Shown: piece after piece, positions 1 through 6,192 of the stretch
How positions within the stretch are numbered: position 1 is the stretch's first letter
Layout of the letters: each line of letters begins with the position of its first letter
Origin: Candidatus Methylomirabilota bacterium
Lineage (GTDB): Bacteria > Methylomirabilota > Methylomirabilia > Methylomirabilales > 2-02-FULL-66-22
NCBI GenBank assembly: GCA_016209725.1
Contig: JACQVO010000086.1
Coordinates: 1-11,840 of the forward strand
Direction of reading: 5' to 3'
Length of the DNA: 11,840 bases
The notes under the pieces: generated by a model
What the model was told of the DNA's origin: nothing
What the model saw: the letters and a program-made list of their open reading frames with translations, nothing else
Database searches by the model: none
Position numbers and translations under genes: made by a program

Positions 1-1
1 C

Positions 2-862
2 CGGGATCGGATTTCCAGGAACCAAGAGGCCATGGTGCGAGCCGGCCTGCTCTCCGAAGACGCCGCTCGGGATGCGCTGGCCCGCGTCCACACGACCACG
101 AGTCTGGAGGAGGCGGTGCGGGGGTGCCACTTCGTGAGCGAGAGCGTTCCCGAGGACCCGAATCTGAAGCGGGAGGTCTTCGGGGCCCTGGACCGACACG
201 CCCCCCGGGAGGCCGTCCTGTCCACGGACACCTCGGGCCTCCCCATCAGTGCCATCGCGTCGGCCACGACCCGGCCCGAGATGGTTGTGGGGTTTCACTG
301 GATGAACCCGCCCCACCTGATGCCGGCGGTCGAGGTGGTCCGCGGAGAGCGGACGGCAGACTCGACCATGGATCTCGTGTGCACGCTGGCGCGGCGAATC
401 GGTCGCGTCCCCATCCGCGTCGAAAAGGACGTGCCGGGCTTCCTCTGGAACCGGCTGCAGCTTGCCCTGATCCGGGAGGCGATCCACGTGGTGGATCAGG
501 GGATCGCCAGTCCCGAAGCCGTGGATCTGGCCATCACGGCCGGGCTGGGCCTGCGCTGGTCCGCGGTGGGCCCCTTCCGCCTCATGGATTTGGGCGGCCT
601 CGCCACGTTTCACTCGGTGGCGGCCTACCTCTACCGGGACCTGTGCAAGGCCGAGGAGCCCCAGCGGTCGCTGGCCGCCAAGGTGGCCGCAGACGAGACG
701 GGCGTGCGGGCCCGCCGGGGCTTTTACGACTACGCCGCGGGCGGCACGGAGACCGCCATCGCGGGCCGGGATGCCAAGCTCTTCGAGCTGCTGAAGCTCT
801 TGCGCCTGCCGGCCTTCCAGGACACGGTCTTCCCCTACACGCGAGGACCCGGTGAGCTTTGA
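2..862 (+). CDS. 3-hydroxyacyl-CoA dehydrogenase family protein (5' truncated by window)
   Basis: The reading frame is open from the window edge, and residues read upstream of the first ATG (position 32), so that ATG is probably internal. What remains is the end of the Rossmann NAD(H)-binding domain and the whole C-terminal helical domain; the glycine-rich NAD loop lies outside the window. Visible family marks are SESVPEDPNLKREVF, STDTSGLPIS, and GFHWMNPPHLMP, whose His (codon 296-298) fits the catalytic His of 3-hydroxyacyl-CoA dehydrogenases. Later come DVPGFLWNRLQ, GPFRLMDLGG and a terminal GFYDY. The family oxidises L-3-hydroxyacyl-CoA or similar beta-hydroxy acids with NAD+ in the cytoplasm. 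This version is of the single-function type, with no enoyl-CoA hydratase part visible. It could act on another beta-hydroxy acid, as carnitine dehydrogenase does; the substrate cannot be told from sequence. The DinB-like gene follows after 27 nt and may be co-transcribed. Confidence 0.85.
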   Translation, partial: RDRISRNQEAMVRAGLLSEDAARDALARVHTTTSLEEAVRGCHFVSESVPEDPNLKREVFGALDRHAPREAVLSTDTSGLPISAIASATTRPEMVVGFHWMNPPHLMPAVEVVRGERTADSTMDLVCTLARRIGRVPIRVEKDVPGFLWNRLQLALIREAIHVVDQGIASPEAVDLAITAGLGLRWSAVGPFRLMDLGGLATFHSVAAYLYRDLCKAEEPQRSLAAKVAADETGVRARRGFYDYAAGGTETAIAGRDAKLFELLKLLRLPAFQDTVFPYTRGPGEL

Positions 863-889
863 CCCGGGAATTCACTTCGGAAGGAGAAC

Positions 890-1387
890 ATGAACCCGAT
901 TGACGCGATCCTGATGGAGATGTCGCAGGAAGCTGCGACGACCCGGCGCCTGCTGGAGATCGTTCCGGCCCAGCACCTCGGCTGGAAGCCGCACGAGAAG
1001 TCCATGACCATGGGCCGCCTCGCCATCCACCTCGCCGAGATCCCGGGCTGGGTCTCGACCATCCTGGACAAGGACGGCTTCGACGTCGGGACCAGTACCT
1101 ACACGCCCCCGGCCGCCGGCAGCGTCACGGAAGTCCTGGAGATGTTCGATCGAAACATGGCCATGGCCGAAGCGGCCATCCGGCGGCAGACCCTGGACCG
1201 GCTTTCAACCATGTGGCGAATCACCAAGCAAGGTCAAGTGCTCATGGAGATGCCCCGCATGGGAGTGATCCGCACGCTCCTCCTCAACCACCTCATCCAC
1301 CACCGCGGCCAGCTCTCGGTCTACCTGCGGCTCAAGGACGTCCCGCTCCCCTCGATCTACGGCCCGACCGCCGACACGCCCATGTGA
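890..1387 (+). CDS. DinB-family putative metal-dependent protein
   Basis: This 165-aa protein has the length and layout of the DinB/YfiT four-helix-bundle superfamily. The start is supported by GGAAGGAG just upstream (879-886), although the spacing is short. Three histidines fit the superfamily's metal-binding triad: His47 in MGRLAIHLAEIPGW, and His134 and His138 in LLNHLIHHRGQL. The conserved ending YLRLKDVPLPSIYGP is typical. Members are either thiol-dependent S-transferases (bacillithiol or mycothiol type) or proteins of unknown activity. The name comes from a DNA-damage-inducible Bacillus gene and does not imply DNA repair. The protein is probably cytoplasmic, with no signal peptide or membrane segment. 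Family assignment is secure but the reaction is unknown. Confidence 0.85.
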   Translation: MNPIDAILMEMSQEAATTRRLLEIVPAQHLGWKPHEKSMTMGRLAIHLAEIPGWVSTILDKDGFDVGTSTYTPPAAGSVTEVLEMFDRNMAMAEAAIRRQTLDRLSTMWRITKQGQVLMEMPRMGVIRTLLLNHLIHHRGQLSVYLRLKDVPLPSIYGPTADTPM

Positions 1388-1599
1388 TGCCTTCGGAATC
1401 CCGATTTCGGGTCGAGGGCGGTTCCGATGGAAGGAGAGGACAGCCGGGAAAGGGGTTGGAGTTCCTCGCCTGGCGGTATTGATCACGCTACGAATCGGCA
1501 GCGTTCGATCCTCAGTGCCTTATGCACGCTTCCTCTGACCTGCGTCCGAAAGACTTGCGCCATAGGCGCTCGGGGTGGTTCCCGGCATCAGGATTTCAC

Positions 1600-1629
1600 T
1601 TGACGAGGGAGTCGCGGGGAGCGTAGAAG
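1600..1629 (+). promoter_or_regulatory. Candidate sigma-70 promoter for the methyltransferase gene
   Basis: TTGACG at 1600-1605 (5 of 6 to the -35 consensus) and TAGAAG at 1624-1629 (4 of 6 to the -10) are separated by 18 nt. Transcription would start near 1636, about 30 nt before the ATG, leaving room for the AGGAGG ribosome site. The rest of 1388-1665 shows no gene. This is inferred from consensus matching only. Confidence 0.35.
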
Positions 1630-1649
1630 AGGTTTCGGGTTTCTCCAAC

Positions 1650-1655
1650 AGGAGG
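1650..1655 (+). promoter_or_regulatory. Ribosome binding site of the methyltransferase gene
   Basis: A perfect AGGAGG lies 10 nt before the ATG at 1666. It fixes the start ahead of about 40 residues of poorly conserved N-terminal sequence that one might otherwise trim. Confidence 0.7.
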
Positions 1656-1665
1656 GCTTGAAGCG

Positions 1666-2781
1666 ATGCGGCGGGCGGTAGTTCGGGAGGCTACCAGGCA
1701 GTCAGACGCCAGCCAGTTGGTTTTGACGGGTACGCCGGAGGGTTGGCAGCCCTCGATCCTGGACCGAGCTCTCAGCTATCCGCAGCTTCGGTTCATGGGG
1801 AGCAAATTTCGCCTCCTTCCTTGGATAAACATGGTCCTGCGAGATCTTCCCTTTGAGACTGCCCTCGACGCATTCTCCGGGTCAGGATGTGTGGGATATC
1901 TGATGAAGGCGATGGGCAAAGAGGTGACGGCAAATGACTTCCTACGGTTCTCCTGTTTTGTAGCGCAGGCTACCATCGCGAATTCTAGGGTGAGAATCGG
2001 GAAAGAAACGCTTAGGGATTTGGTTGATGGTCCGGGCTCGGACCAGCGTTTCATTGAGAAGACATTTCGGGGGATTTTCTATACACCATCAGACCTAAGG
2101 TTTCTGGACCGGGTGTGGTGGAATATTCACGCTCTTCCGAAAGGCGAAGAGCGGGCAATAGCTCTTGCAGCACTGATTCGAAGTTGTGTCAAGAGACAGC
2201 CCCGGGGCGTATTTACGGTGGCGGGGGACCCAGACCACTACAAGGACGGTCGACGGGATCTGCGGCTGTCGCTTCGATCCCACTTTATCGAGCAGGTGGA
2301 TATTTTTAATCAGGCTGTTTTTGACAACGGGCGCCTCAACAGAGCTGTAAATCAGGACGTGTTCAGGCTGGATCCAAGCGGGTACGACTTGGTCTACATG
2401 GATCCTCCTTATGTTCCTAGGGCCGACGATAACTGCTATGTGAAGAGGTATCACTTCCTAGAGGGGCTGGTCTGCTACTGGAAAGATGTTGAGATCTTGC
2501 AAGAGACCCGCGTCAAAAAGATTCGGAAGCCGTACACCCCGTTTTCCTACAGGCGGAACGCGGAAGAGGCCTTCGACAGGTTGTTTGCACTATTTTCCGG
2601 AAGCATCCTGGTGCTCTCCTACTCGTCAAACGGATACCCGGACTTGCCAATACTCGTGAAGTTGATGCGCCGACAAAAGCGGAAGGTGGAGGTCCATCGC
2701 AGACCCCATCAATACTCCTTCGGCACGCACCACGCCGTGGAACGGGACAAGGTTGAGGAGTACCTTGTGGTGGGAACGTAG
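1666..2781 (+). CDS. Type II DNA adenine-N6 methyltransferase, D12 (alpha) class
   Basis: This 371-aa protein has the motif order of alpha-class adenine-N6 methyltransferases. An N-terminal motif YPQLRFMGSKFRLLPWI (about residues 38-54) is followed by the AdoMet-binding motif DAFSGSGCVGYLM (68-80), of FxGxG type. A long variable section (about 95-238) should hold target recognition. The catalytic motif DLVYMDPPY ends at residue 249, and the later strand VLSYSSNGYP (316-325) is also characteristic. The enzyme transfers a methyl group from S-adenosylmethionine to N6 of adenine in a specific DNA site, which protects it from the partner nuclease. Specificity cannot be read from the sequence. The proposed endonuclease starts 55 nt downstream on the same strand. 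Codon use and G+C are unlike the flanking genes, consistent with transfer. An orphan methyltransferase is the alternative if the downstream gene is not a nuclease. Confidence 0.9.
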   Translation: MRRAVVREATRQSDASQLVLTGTPEGWQPSILDRALSYPQLRFMGSKFRLLPWINMVLRDLPFETALDAFSGSGCVGYLMKAMGKEVTANDFLRFSCFVAQATIANSRVRIGKETLRDLVDGPGSDQRFIEKTFRGIFYTPSDLRFLDRVWWNIHALPKGEERAIALAALIRSCVKRQPRGVFTVAGDPDHYKDGRRDLRLSLRSHFIEQVDIFNQAVFDNGRLNRAVNQDVFRLDPSGYDLVYMDPPYVPRADDNCYVKRYHFLEGLVCYWKDVEILQETRVKKIRKPYTPFSYRRNAEEAFDRLFALFSGSILVLSYSSNGYPDLPILVKLMRRQKRKVEVHRRPHQYSFGTHHAVERDKVEEYLVVGT

Positions 2782-2836
2782 GCCAAATCGTTTCTTCGGA
2801 GAGTGATCAATCTCTGTCGGCAGGATTAACCCATCG

Positions 2837-3721
2837 ATGGCATTGCGCACCTTAGATCAGTGTCTTGACCAGTTGAGACGGTTGGGTGAGCCGCAAGGTT
2901 CCGCCGAACGGTCGGATCTCGAGAGGGCGGCTGAGGCAGCAGGCGCTGCTCTGCTAGAAATAGAACATATCAACGGAGAAGCCCTAGCGAGGCTGATTCG
3001 AAACCATCCGGAGTGGGTGCCGGTTCTCGCGTCATGTGTGGGCTTGGGGCTTGAGCAGTTGAAAAGGCAACTTCAGCATCACCTGGGAACGAGTGGGTGG
3101 ATAAGTCTGGCAAGGAAGAGCCCTGAACGGCTAATTCGTGGGCTTGACGAGGCATTTGGTTTGGTAGAGGCAATTCGAGAACAGAAAGAGAAGGCGTGGT
3201 CTCTGGCCGACGTATTGGTCGAGCGAGTCCGATGGTCTCAACGAAAGGCAGCAGGAGCAGGAAAGAGAGGCCGAGCGCTTGAGGATGTTGTGCAGGGGGT
3301 TGTGAAGGGATTGAGGCTGCAATGCGAGATGAGGGCAAGATTTAAGGGAAAAGGGAACGAGACCGCGCCGTGCGATGTGGCAATTCCGCAAGGCGGGGAC
3401 CGAGCGGAGATAGTGATAGCTGTGAAGGGGTTCGATTCTACGGGGAGTAAGCTAAGCGATGCTGTAACTGAAATTAGCAGAATGGCTGAGGTGAGACTTG
3501 CACGGCAGTTTGTGTACGCTTTCGTTGATGGAATAGGGTGGCGGGGAAGAAAGAGAGACTTCAGAAGAATCTACGAGCTGTGGGCTAACCACCAGATTGA
3601 CGGACTTTTCTGCGTGGCTACGCTTGAGGACTTCCGCCGAACCCTGAACAAGGCAGCGCGACGCCTGAACCTGCCCCGGGGGCGCTCTGCGAATCCTCAT
3701 CCCACCCCGCCCTTCGCGTAA
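2837..3721 (+). CDS. Putative type II restriction endonuclease (PD-(D/E)XK-like)
   Basis: This 294-aa protein is not from a family I can name with certainty. The nuclease reading rests on position behind the methyltransferase and on a PD-(D/E)XK-like arrangement. Helix RGRALEDVV contains Glu149, then PCDVAIP contains Asp180, then strand EIVIAVKGFDSTGSK contains Lys197. The usual Glu two residues before that Lys is Ala195, so the acidic ligand would have to come from elsewhere, for example Glu212 in the next helix (SDAVTEISRM), as in the known migrated-Glu nucleases Cfr10I and NgoMIV. The C-terminal half continues with FVYAFVDGIGW and IDGLFCVATLEDF. The N-terminal half (1-130) is helical with no recognised motif. 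No ATG, GTG or TTG start lies between the upstream in-frame TGA and this ATG. Only a weak AGGA site precedes it, which could keep expression below that of the methyltransferase. The last roughly 20 residues (Pro- and Arg-rich, GC-rich DNA) may be foreign to the original protein. Confidence 0.6.
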   Translation: MALRTLDQCLDQLRRLGEPQGSAERSDLERAAEAAGAALLEIEHINGEALARLIRNHPEWVPVLASCVGLGLEQLKRQLQHHLGTSGWISLARKSPERLIRGLDEAFGLVEAIREQKEKAWSLADVLVERVRWSQRKAAGAGKRGRALEDVVQGVVKGLRLQCEMRARFKGKGNETAPCDVAIPQGGDRAEIVIAVKGFDSTGSKLSDAVTEISRMAEVRLARQFVYAFVDGIGWRGRKRDFRRIYELWANHQIDGLFCVATLEDFRRTLNKAARRLNLPRGRSANPHPTPPFA

Positions 3722-3775
3722 TCTCCAGGGTGTCGCTGCGCAGTCGCAGGGTGACGCAACGGACAGAGGTGAGGT

Positions 3776-4102
3776 ATGGTTCGCATCCCTACGCATGGTC
3801 CGCCGACGCATCCGGGGGAGATGCTCTTGGAGGAGTTTCTCAAGCCACTCGGCATGTCGCAGGCAGAGCTTGCCGAGAAGATCGGGGTATCTTATCCGCG
3901 CGTCAACGAGCTGATCCACGGCAAGCGCGGTGTCACCCCGGATACCGCCCTCCGTCTGGAGCGGCTCTTCGGCATGGAAGCACAGTTCTGGCTCAATCTG
4001 CAACTCGCCTGGGACCTCTATCAGGCGAGCCATTCGCCTGCGGCAAAGCACATCCGGAAGATCAAGCGTCTGCCGGCCCTCGCCGCCGCGGCGAGCCGTT
4101 GA
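3776..4102 (+). CDS. higA: HigA-family antitoxin / XRE-type HTH regulator
   Basis: This 108-aa protein matches the HigA/VapI antitoxin pattern closely: HPGEMLLEEFLKPLGMSQ, then a helix-turn-helix (about residues 27-50, MSQAELAEKIGVSYPRVNELI), then HGKRGVTPDTALRLERLFG and FWLNLQLAWDLY. HigA binds DNA as a dimer, represses its own operon and neutralises the HigB mRNA nuclease. The start has an AGGTGAGG ribosome site at 3767-3774. HigB normally lies directly upstream, but here the upstream DNA is the tail of the proposed endonuclease, and no HigB-like sequence is visible in any frame of the 54-nt gap or after the gene. It is therefore an orphan or has been taken over as a regulator. Its G+C is higher than that of the restriction module, so it probably belongs to the host flank. 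Confidence 0.85.
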   Translation: MVRIPTHGPPTHPGEMLLEEFLKPLGMSQAELAEKIGVSYPRVNELIHGKRGVTPDTALRLERLFGMEAQFWLNLQLAWDLYQASHSPAAKHIRKIKRLPALAAAASR

Positions 4103-4130
4103 ATTTGCCATAGCGGCTTGCGTGGTCTCC

Positions 4131-4168
4131 CGTTTGGGCGTTTACGGGACGTTGCTTCCCAAACGTCC
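4131..4168 (+). terminator. Two mutually exclusive hairpins after higA
   Basis: CGTTTGGG (4131-4138) pairs perfectly with CCCAAACG (4158-4165). Alternatively GGACGTT (4147-4153) pairs perfectly with AACGTCC (4162-4168) around an 8-nt loop. The second hairpin is followed by TTGAATCTTT, a weak T-rich run. Both use 4162-4165, so only one can form at a time. The site sits between two converging genes and most simply serves as a terminator. A two-state structure is possible but unproven. Confidence 0.45.
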
Positions 4169-4224
4169 TTGAATCTTTGCCCCTTACCGAGGACGCACCG
4201 CCGAGGAGCCAGCCCTTGCTCCTC

Positions 4225-5841
4225 TCACCACCCAGTGGCGTAGCCGTCGCGGCGCGGGTCGGCGCCGCCCGCCATGGCCCCGCTCACCGGGTCCACCCAC
4301 ACGCCCTGCCCGCCCCCCACGACCCAGGACCACTCCGGCAGCTCGCGGATCACGTGGCCGCGCGCCGTGAGTGCGGCCCGGACCTCTGACGGGATTCGCG
4401 CCTCGGTGTCCACGCTGCGATCGCGGTACACGCGGACGCGCGGCGCCTCGATGGCCGCCTGGATGTTCATCCCGTACTCCAGGATGTTCAGGAGCATCTG
4501 GGTCGTGGTCTGCGGGATGCCGTAGCTGCCGGGTGTTCCGATGGCGACGAGCAGGCGCCCGTCCCGGAAGACGTGCGTCGGGGCCATCCGGGTTTCTACG
4601 GGGCGGTGGGGAGCCAGGACGTTTGGGCTTCGCGCATCCAGGTCGCTCCACATCAGAAGATTATTGAGGAGGATCCCCGTGTCGCCGGCGAAAAAGCCGG
4701 AGCCGAATGGACTGCCCAGGGTCTGGGTGATGGAGGCGCCATTCCCCTCGGAATCCACCACGCTGAGATGTGTGGTGTGTTCGCGCTGATACCCGTAGGG
4801 GTCTCCCGGTGTGACCTCTTCCGGCAGGCCCTCCGGAAAGAAGCGCTCTCCCCCGCTGATCGCCGCGCGCTCTAGGTCAATGCGCGCCCGTTGGGCGGCG
4901 GCGTACCCTTTGCTCACGAGCCCGGCCGCCGGGGAGTCGGGCAGCGCTTGATAAGCGACGCGGTCTGCCATTGCCAGCTTGACGGCCTCGATGATCAGGT
5001 GGAGGGCCACGGCGCTGTTGTGGCTGACGGCCTTGAGGTCGAATCCCTCCAGAATGTTCAAGGTCTCCAGGACCTGCGTCCCCGCGGCTGGCGGGGGGAC
5101 GCTCACGACCTCGTCGCCGCGGAACGTCGAGACGACCGGATCAAGCCACACCACCCGGAACGCCGCGAGATCCTCGGCGGTCAACCAGCCTCCGGCCTCT
5201 CGGACCGCGTCACATACACGGCGGCCGAGGTCTCCCCGATAGAGCGGGTCAGGCCCCTCGGTCATCAGCAGCCGCAGTGTCTCCGCCAGCGCCTTGTGCG
5301 TGAGGGTTGTTCCGGGGCGGGGCACCTCACCTCCGGGGCAGAATACGGCGGCGGCCTCGGGGGTCAGGCGCGGGCGATGCTCGGCGAAGAAGGCGGCCCC
5401 GCGATGGGTAAGCGGAAATCCTTCTTCCGCGTAGTGAATTGCCGGGGCGAAGGCGACCTCGGGTTTCAGGCGCCCGTGCACGCGAAGCGCCTCCCACCAG
5501 CCCGCGAAGTTCCCCGGCACCAGGCAGGACTTGGGTCCCTTCTGCAAATCCGCTTCGGTGCACGCCTCCGGACGTGCGGCGTAGGGGGTCCGGCCCATGA
5601 AGTTGAGGATCTTTCGCTCGCGCGACCGGCCCAAATACAGGAGCAGCATCCCGTCGCCGCCGATGCCGGACATGAAGGGCTCAACGACATTCAGCGTGGC
5701 CGCCGCCGCTACGGCGGCGTCCACGGCATTGCCCCCGCGCCACAGCATCTGGAGCCCGGCGGCACTGGCCAGCGGGTGCGCCGTGGCCACCATCCCCCGC
5801 GTCCCCATGACGGCCGGGCGGTGAGCTTGAAGATTGAGCAT
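4225..5841 (-). CDS. ggt: Gamma-glutamyltransferase family protein (Ntn hydrolase)
   Basis: Taken from the ATG at 5841, this 538-aa protein has a GGAGGA ribosome site 6 nt ahead; an upstream in-frame ATG at 5880 has none. The Ntn-hydrolase proenzyme should cut itself before Thr356 in EHTTHLSVVDSEGNGASITQ, giving subunits of about 355 and 183 residues, with Thr356 as nucleophile. Family marks include GGNAVDAAVAAAATLNVVEP, GIGGDGMLL, GRTPYAA, LNNLLMW and a C-terminal YGMNIQAAIEAPRV. The family cleaves or transfers gamma-glutamyl groups from glutathione and related amides. Two oxyanion-hole regions differ from the E. coli enzyme: its PLSSM stretch reads PVETRM here, and its Gly-Gly reads Gly-Ser in TPGSYG. 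It may therefore be a hydrolase or acylase-like member. No clear signal peptide is present, so a cytoplasmic location is likely unless the N-terminus is misread. Confidence 0.88.
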   Translation of the reverse strand: MLNLQAHRPAVMGTRGMVATAHPLASAAGLQMLWRGGNAVDAAVAAAATLNVVEPFMSGIGGDGMLLLYLGRSRERKILNFMGRTPYAARPEACTEADLQKGPKSCLVPGNFAGWWEALRVHGRLKPEVAFAPAIHYAEEGFPLTHRGAAFFAEHRPRLTPEAAAVFCPGGEVPRPGTTLTHKALAETLRLLMTEGPDPLYRGDLGRRVCDAVREAGGWLTAEDLAAFRVVWLDPVVSTFRGDEVVSVPPPAAGTQVLETLNILEGFDLKAVSHNSAVALHLIIEAVKLAMADRVAYQALPDSPAAGLVSKGYAAAQRARIDLERAAISGGERFFPEGLPEEVTPGDPYGYQREHTTHLSVVDSEGNGASITQTLGSPFGSGFFAGDTGILLNNLLMWSDLDARSPNVLAPHRPVETRMAPTHVFRDGRLLVAIGTPGSYGIPQTTTQMLLNILEYGMNIQAAIEAPRVRVYRDRSVDTEARIPSEVRAALTARGHVIRELPEWSWVVGGGQGVWVDPVSGAMAGGADPRRDGYATGW

Positions 5842-5847
5842 GGCTGT

Positions 5848-5853
5848 TCCTCC
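5848..5853 (-). promoter_or_regulatory. Ribosome binding site that sets the ggt start
   Basis: On the minus strand GGAGGA lies 6 nt before the ATG at 5841. It favours this start over the longer in-frame ATG at 5880, which would add 13 residues without a ribosome site. Confidence 0.65.
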
Positions 5854-5966
5854 ACAACGGTGTCCGACGGATGGGTTCACCAGTCCGTCCCGGTGCCTTC
5901 GCGCCAGCGTGATCGGTTGGCGATCCGACGCCAGGATGGAAGAATGCAGCGACGTTTTTTGCGATC

Positions 5967-5995
5967 ATCATAGGTGACATCGCCCAGAATTCCAA
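5967..5995 (-). promoter_or_regulatory. Candidate sigma-70 promoter for ggt
   Basis: Read on the minus strand, TTGGAA (5995-5990) and TATGAT (5972-5967) are separated by exactly 17 nt, matching 4 of 6 and 5 of 6 consensus positions. The leader to the ggt ATG would be about 120 nt. Consensus matching only. Confidence 0.4.
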
Positions 5996-6033
5996 CCCTT
6001 CAATTCTTCCCGCCTTTCGTCCCGTCTTTCTCC

Positions 6034-6063
6034 TTGACATCCCCGACCGGCTTGCCGAATACT
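6034..6063 (+). promoter_or_regulatory. Candidate sigma-70 promoter for the repeat/DUF2207/LemA operon
   Basis: A perfect TTGACA at 6034-6039 and AATACT at 6058-6063 (4 of 6) are separated by 18 nt. The start point would be near 6070, about 120 nt before the first gene. It is the best -35 match seen in this intergenic region. Confidence 0.4.
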
Positions 6064-6192
6064 CCCCCCTGATTCCGGCATGCACTCTGGGGTGGCTTCG
6101 GCCAAAGCCGGGCCGGCCGGCACGGGGTGAGGTCACTCGCCTCGCCTCCCAGCGCAAAACCATGACACCTGCTTTCTGAAAGTGTGCATGCC

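Larger units (their letters stand above)
1490..3660. other. Lower-GC restriction-modification module, likely acquired
   Basis: This stretch holds the methyltransferase and the proposed endonuclease and differs in composition from both flanks. Hand counts give 33/60 G+C at 1921-1980 and 30/60 at 3481-3540, against 39/60 at 7021-7080 in the host-like operon. Codons such as AGG, AGA, ATA and CTA are common here and scarce in the neighbours. No integrase, transposase, flanking tRNA or obvious direct repeat was found, so the edges are approximate and judged by eye. Confidence 0.5.
5854..6192. other. Divergent intergenic region between ggt and the repeat/DUF2207 operon
   Basis: This region of about 340 nt has no convincing gene on either strand. 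It holds one candidate promoter pointing each way, with their -35 boxes 38 nt apart, so each transcript would have a leader of roughly 115-130 nt. A GC-rich palindromic patch (GGCCGGCC, near 6113) lies in the right-hand leader. No known riboswitch was recognised. Confidence 0.5.

Noticed and set aside
1396..1437. Small inverted repeat after the DinB-like gene as a terminator
   Set aside because: The core stem is only 4 bp (CCCG/CGGG) and no T run follows.
2811..2828. AGAG...CTCT inverted repeat around TGATCA before the endonuclease gene as an operator
   Set aside because: The arms are only 4 bp and of the type expected by chance; no controller-protein gene is present in the module.
3722..3775. 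Remnant of a higB toxin gene before higA
   Set aside because: I read the frames across the gap and the end of the endonuclease and found none of the HigB C-terminal pattern.
3452..4111. 219-codon minus-strand frame opposite the endonuclease tail and higA
   Set aside because: It lies antisense to higA, whose motifs are unmistakable, and its own translation has no recognisable domain.
4891..5973. 360-codon plus-strand frame across ggt
   Set aside because: It is an antisense shadow of a well-supported gamma-glutamyltransferase gene, with no ribosome site or recognisable motif.
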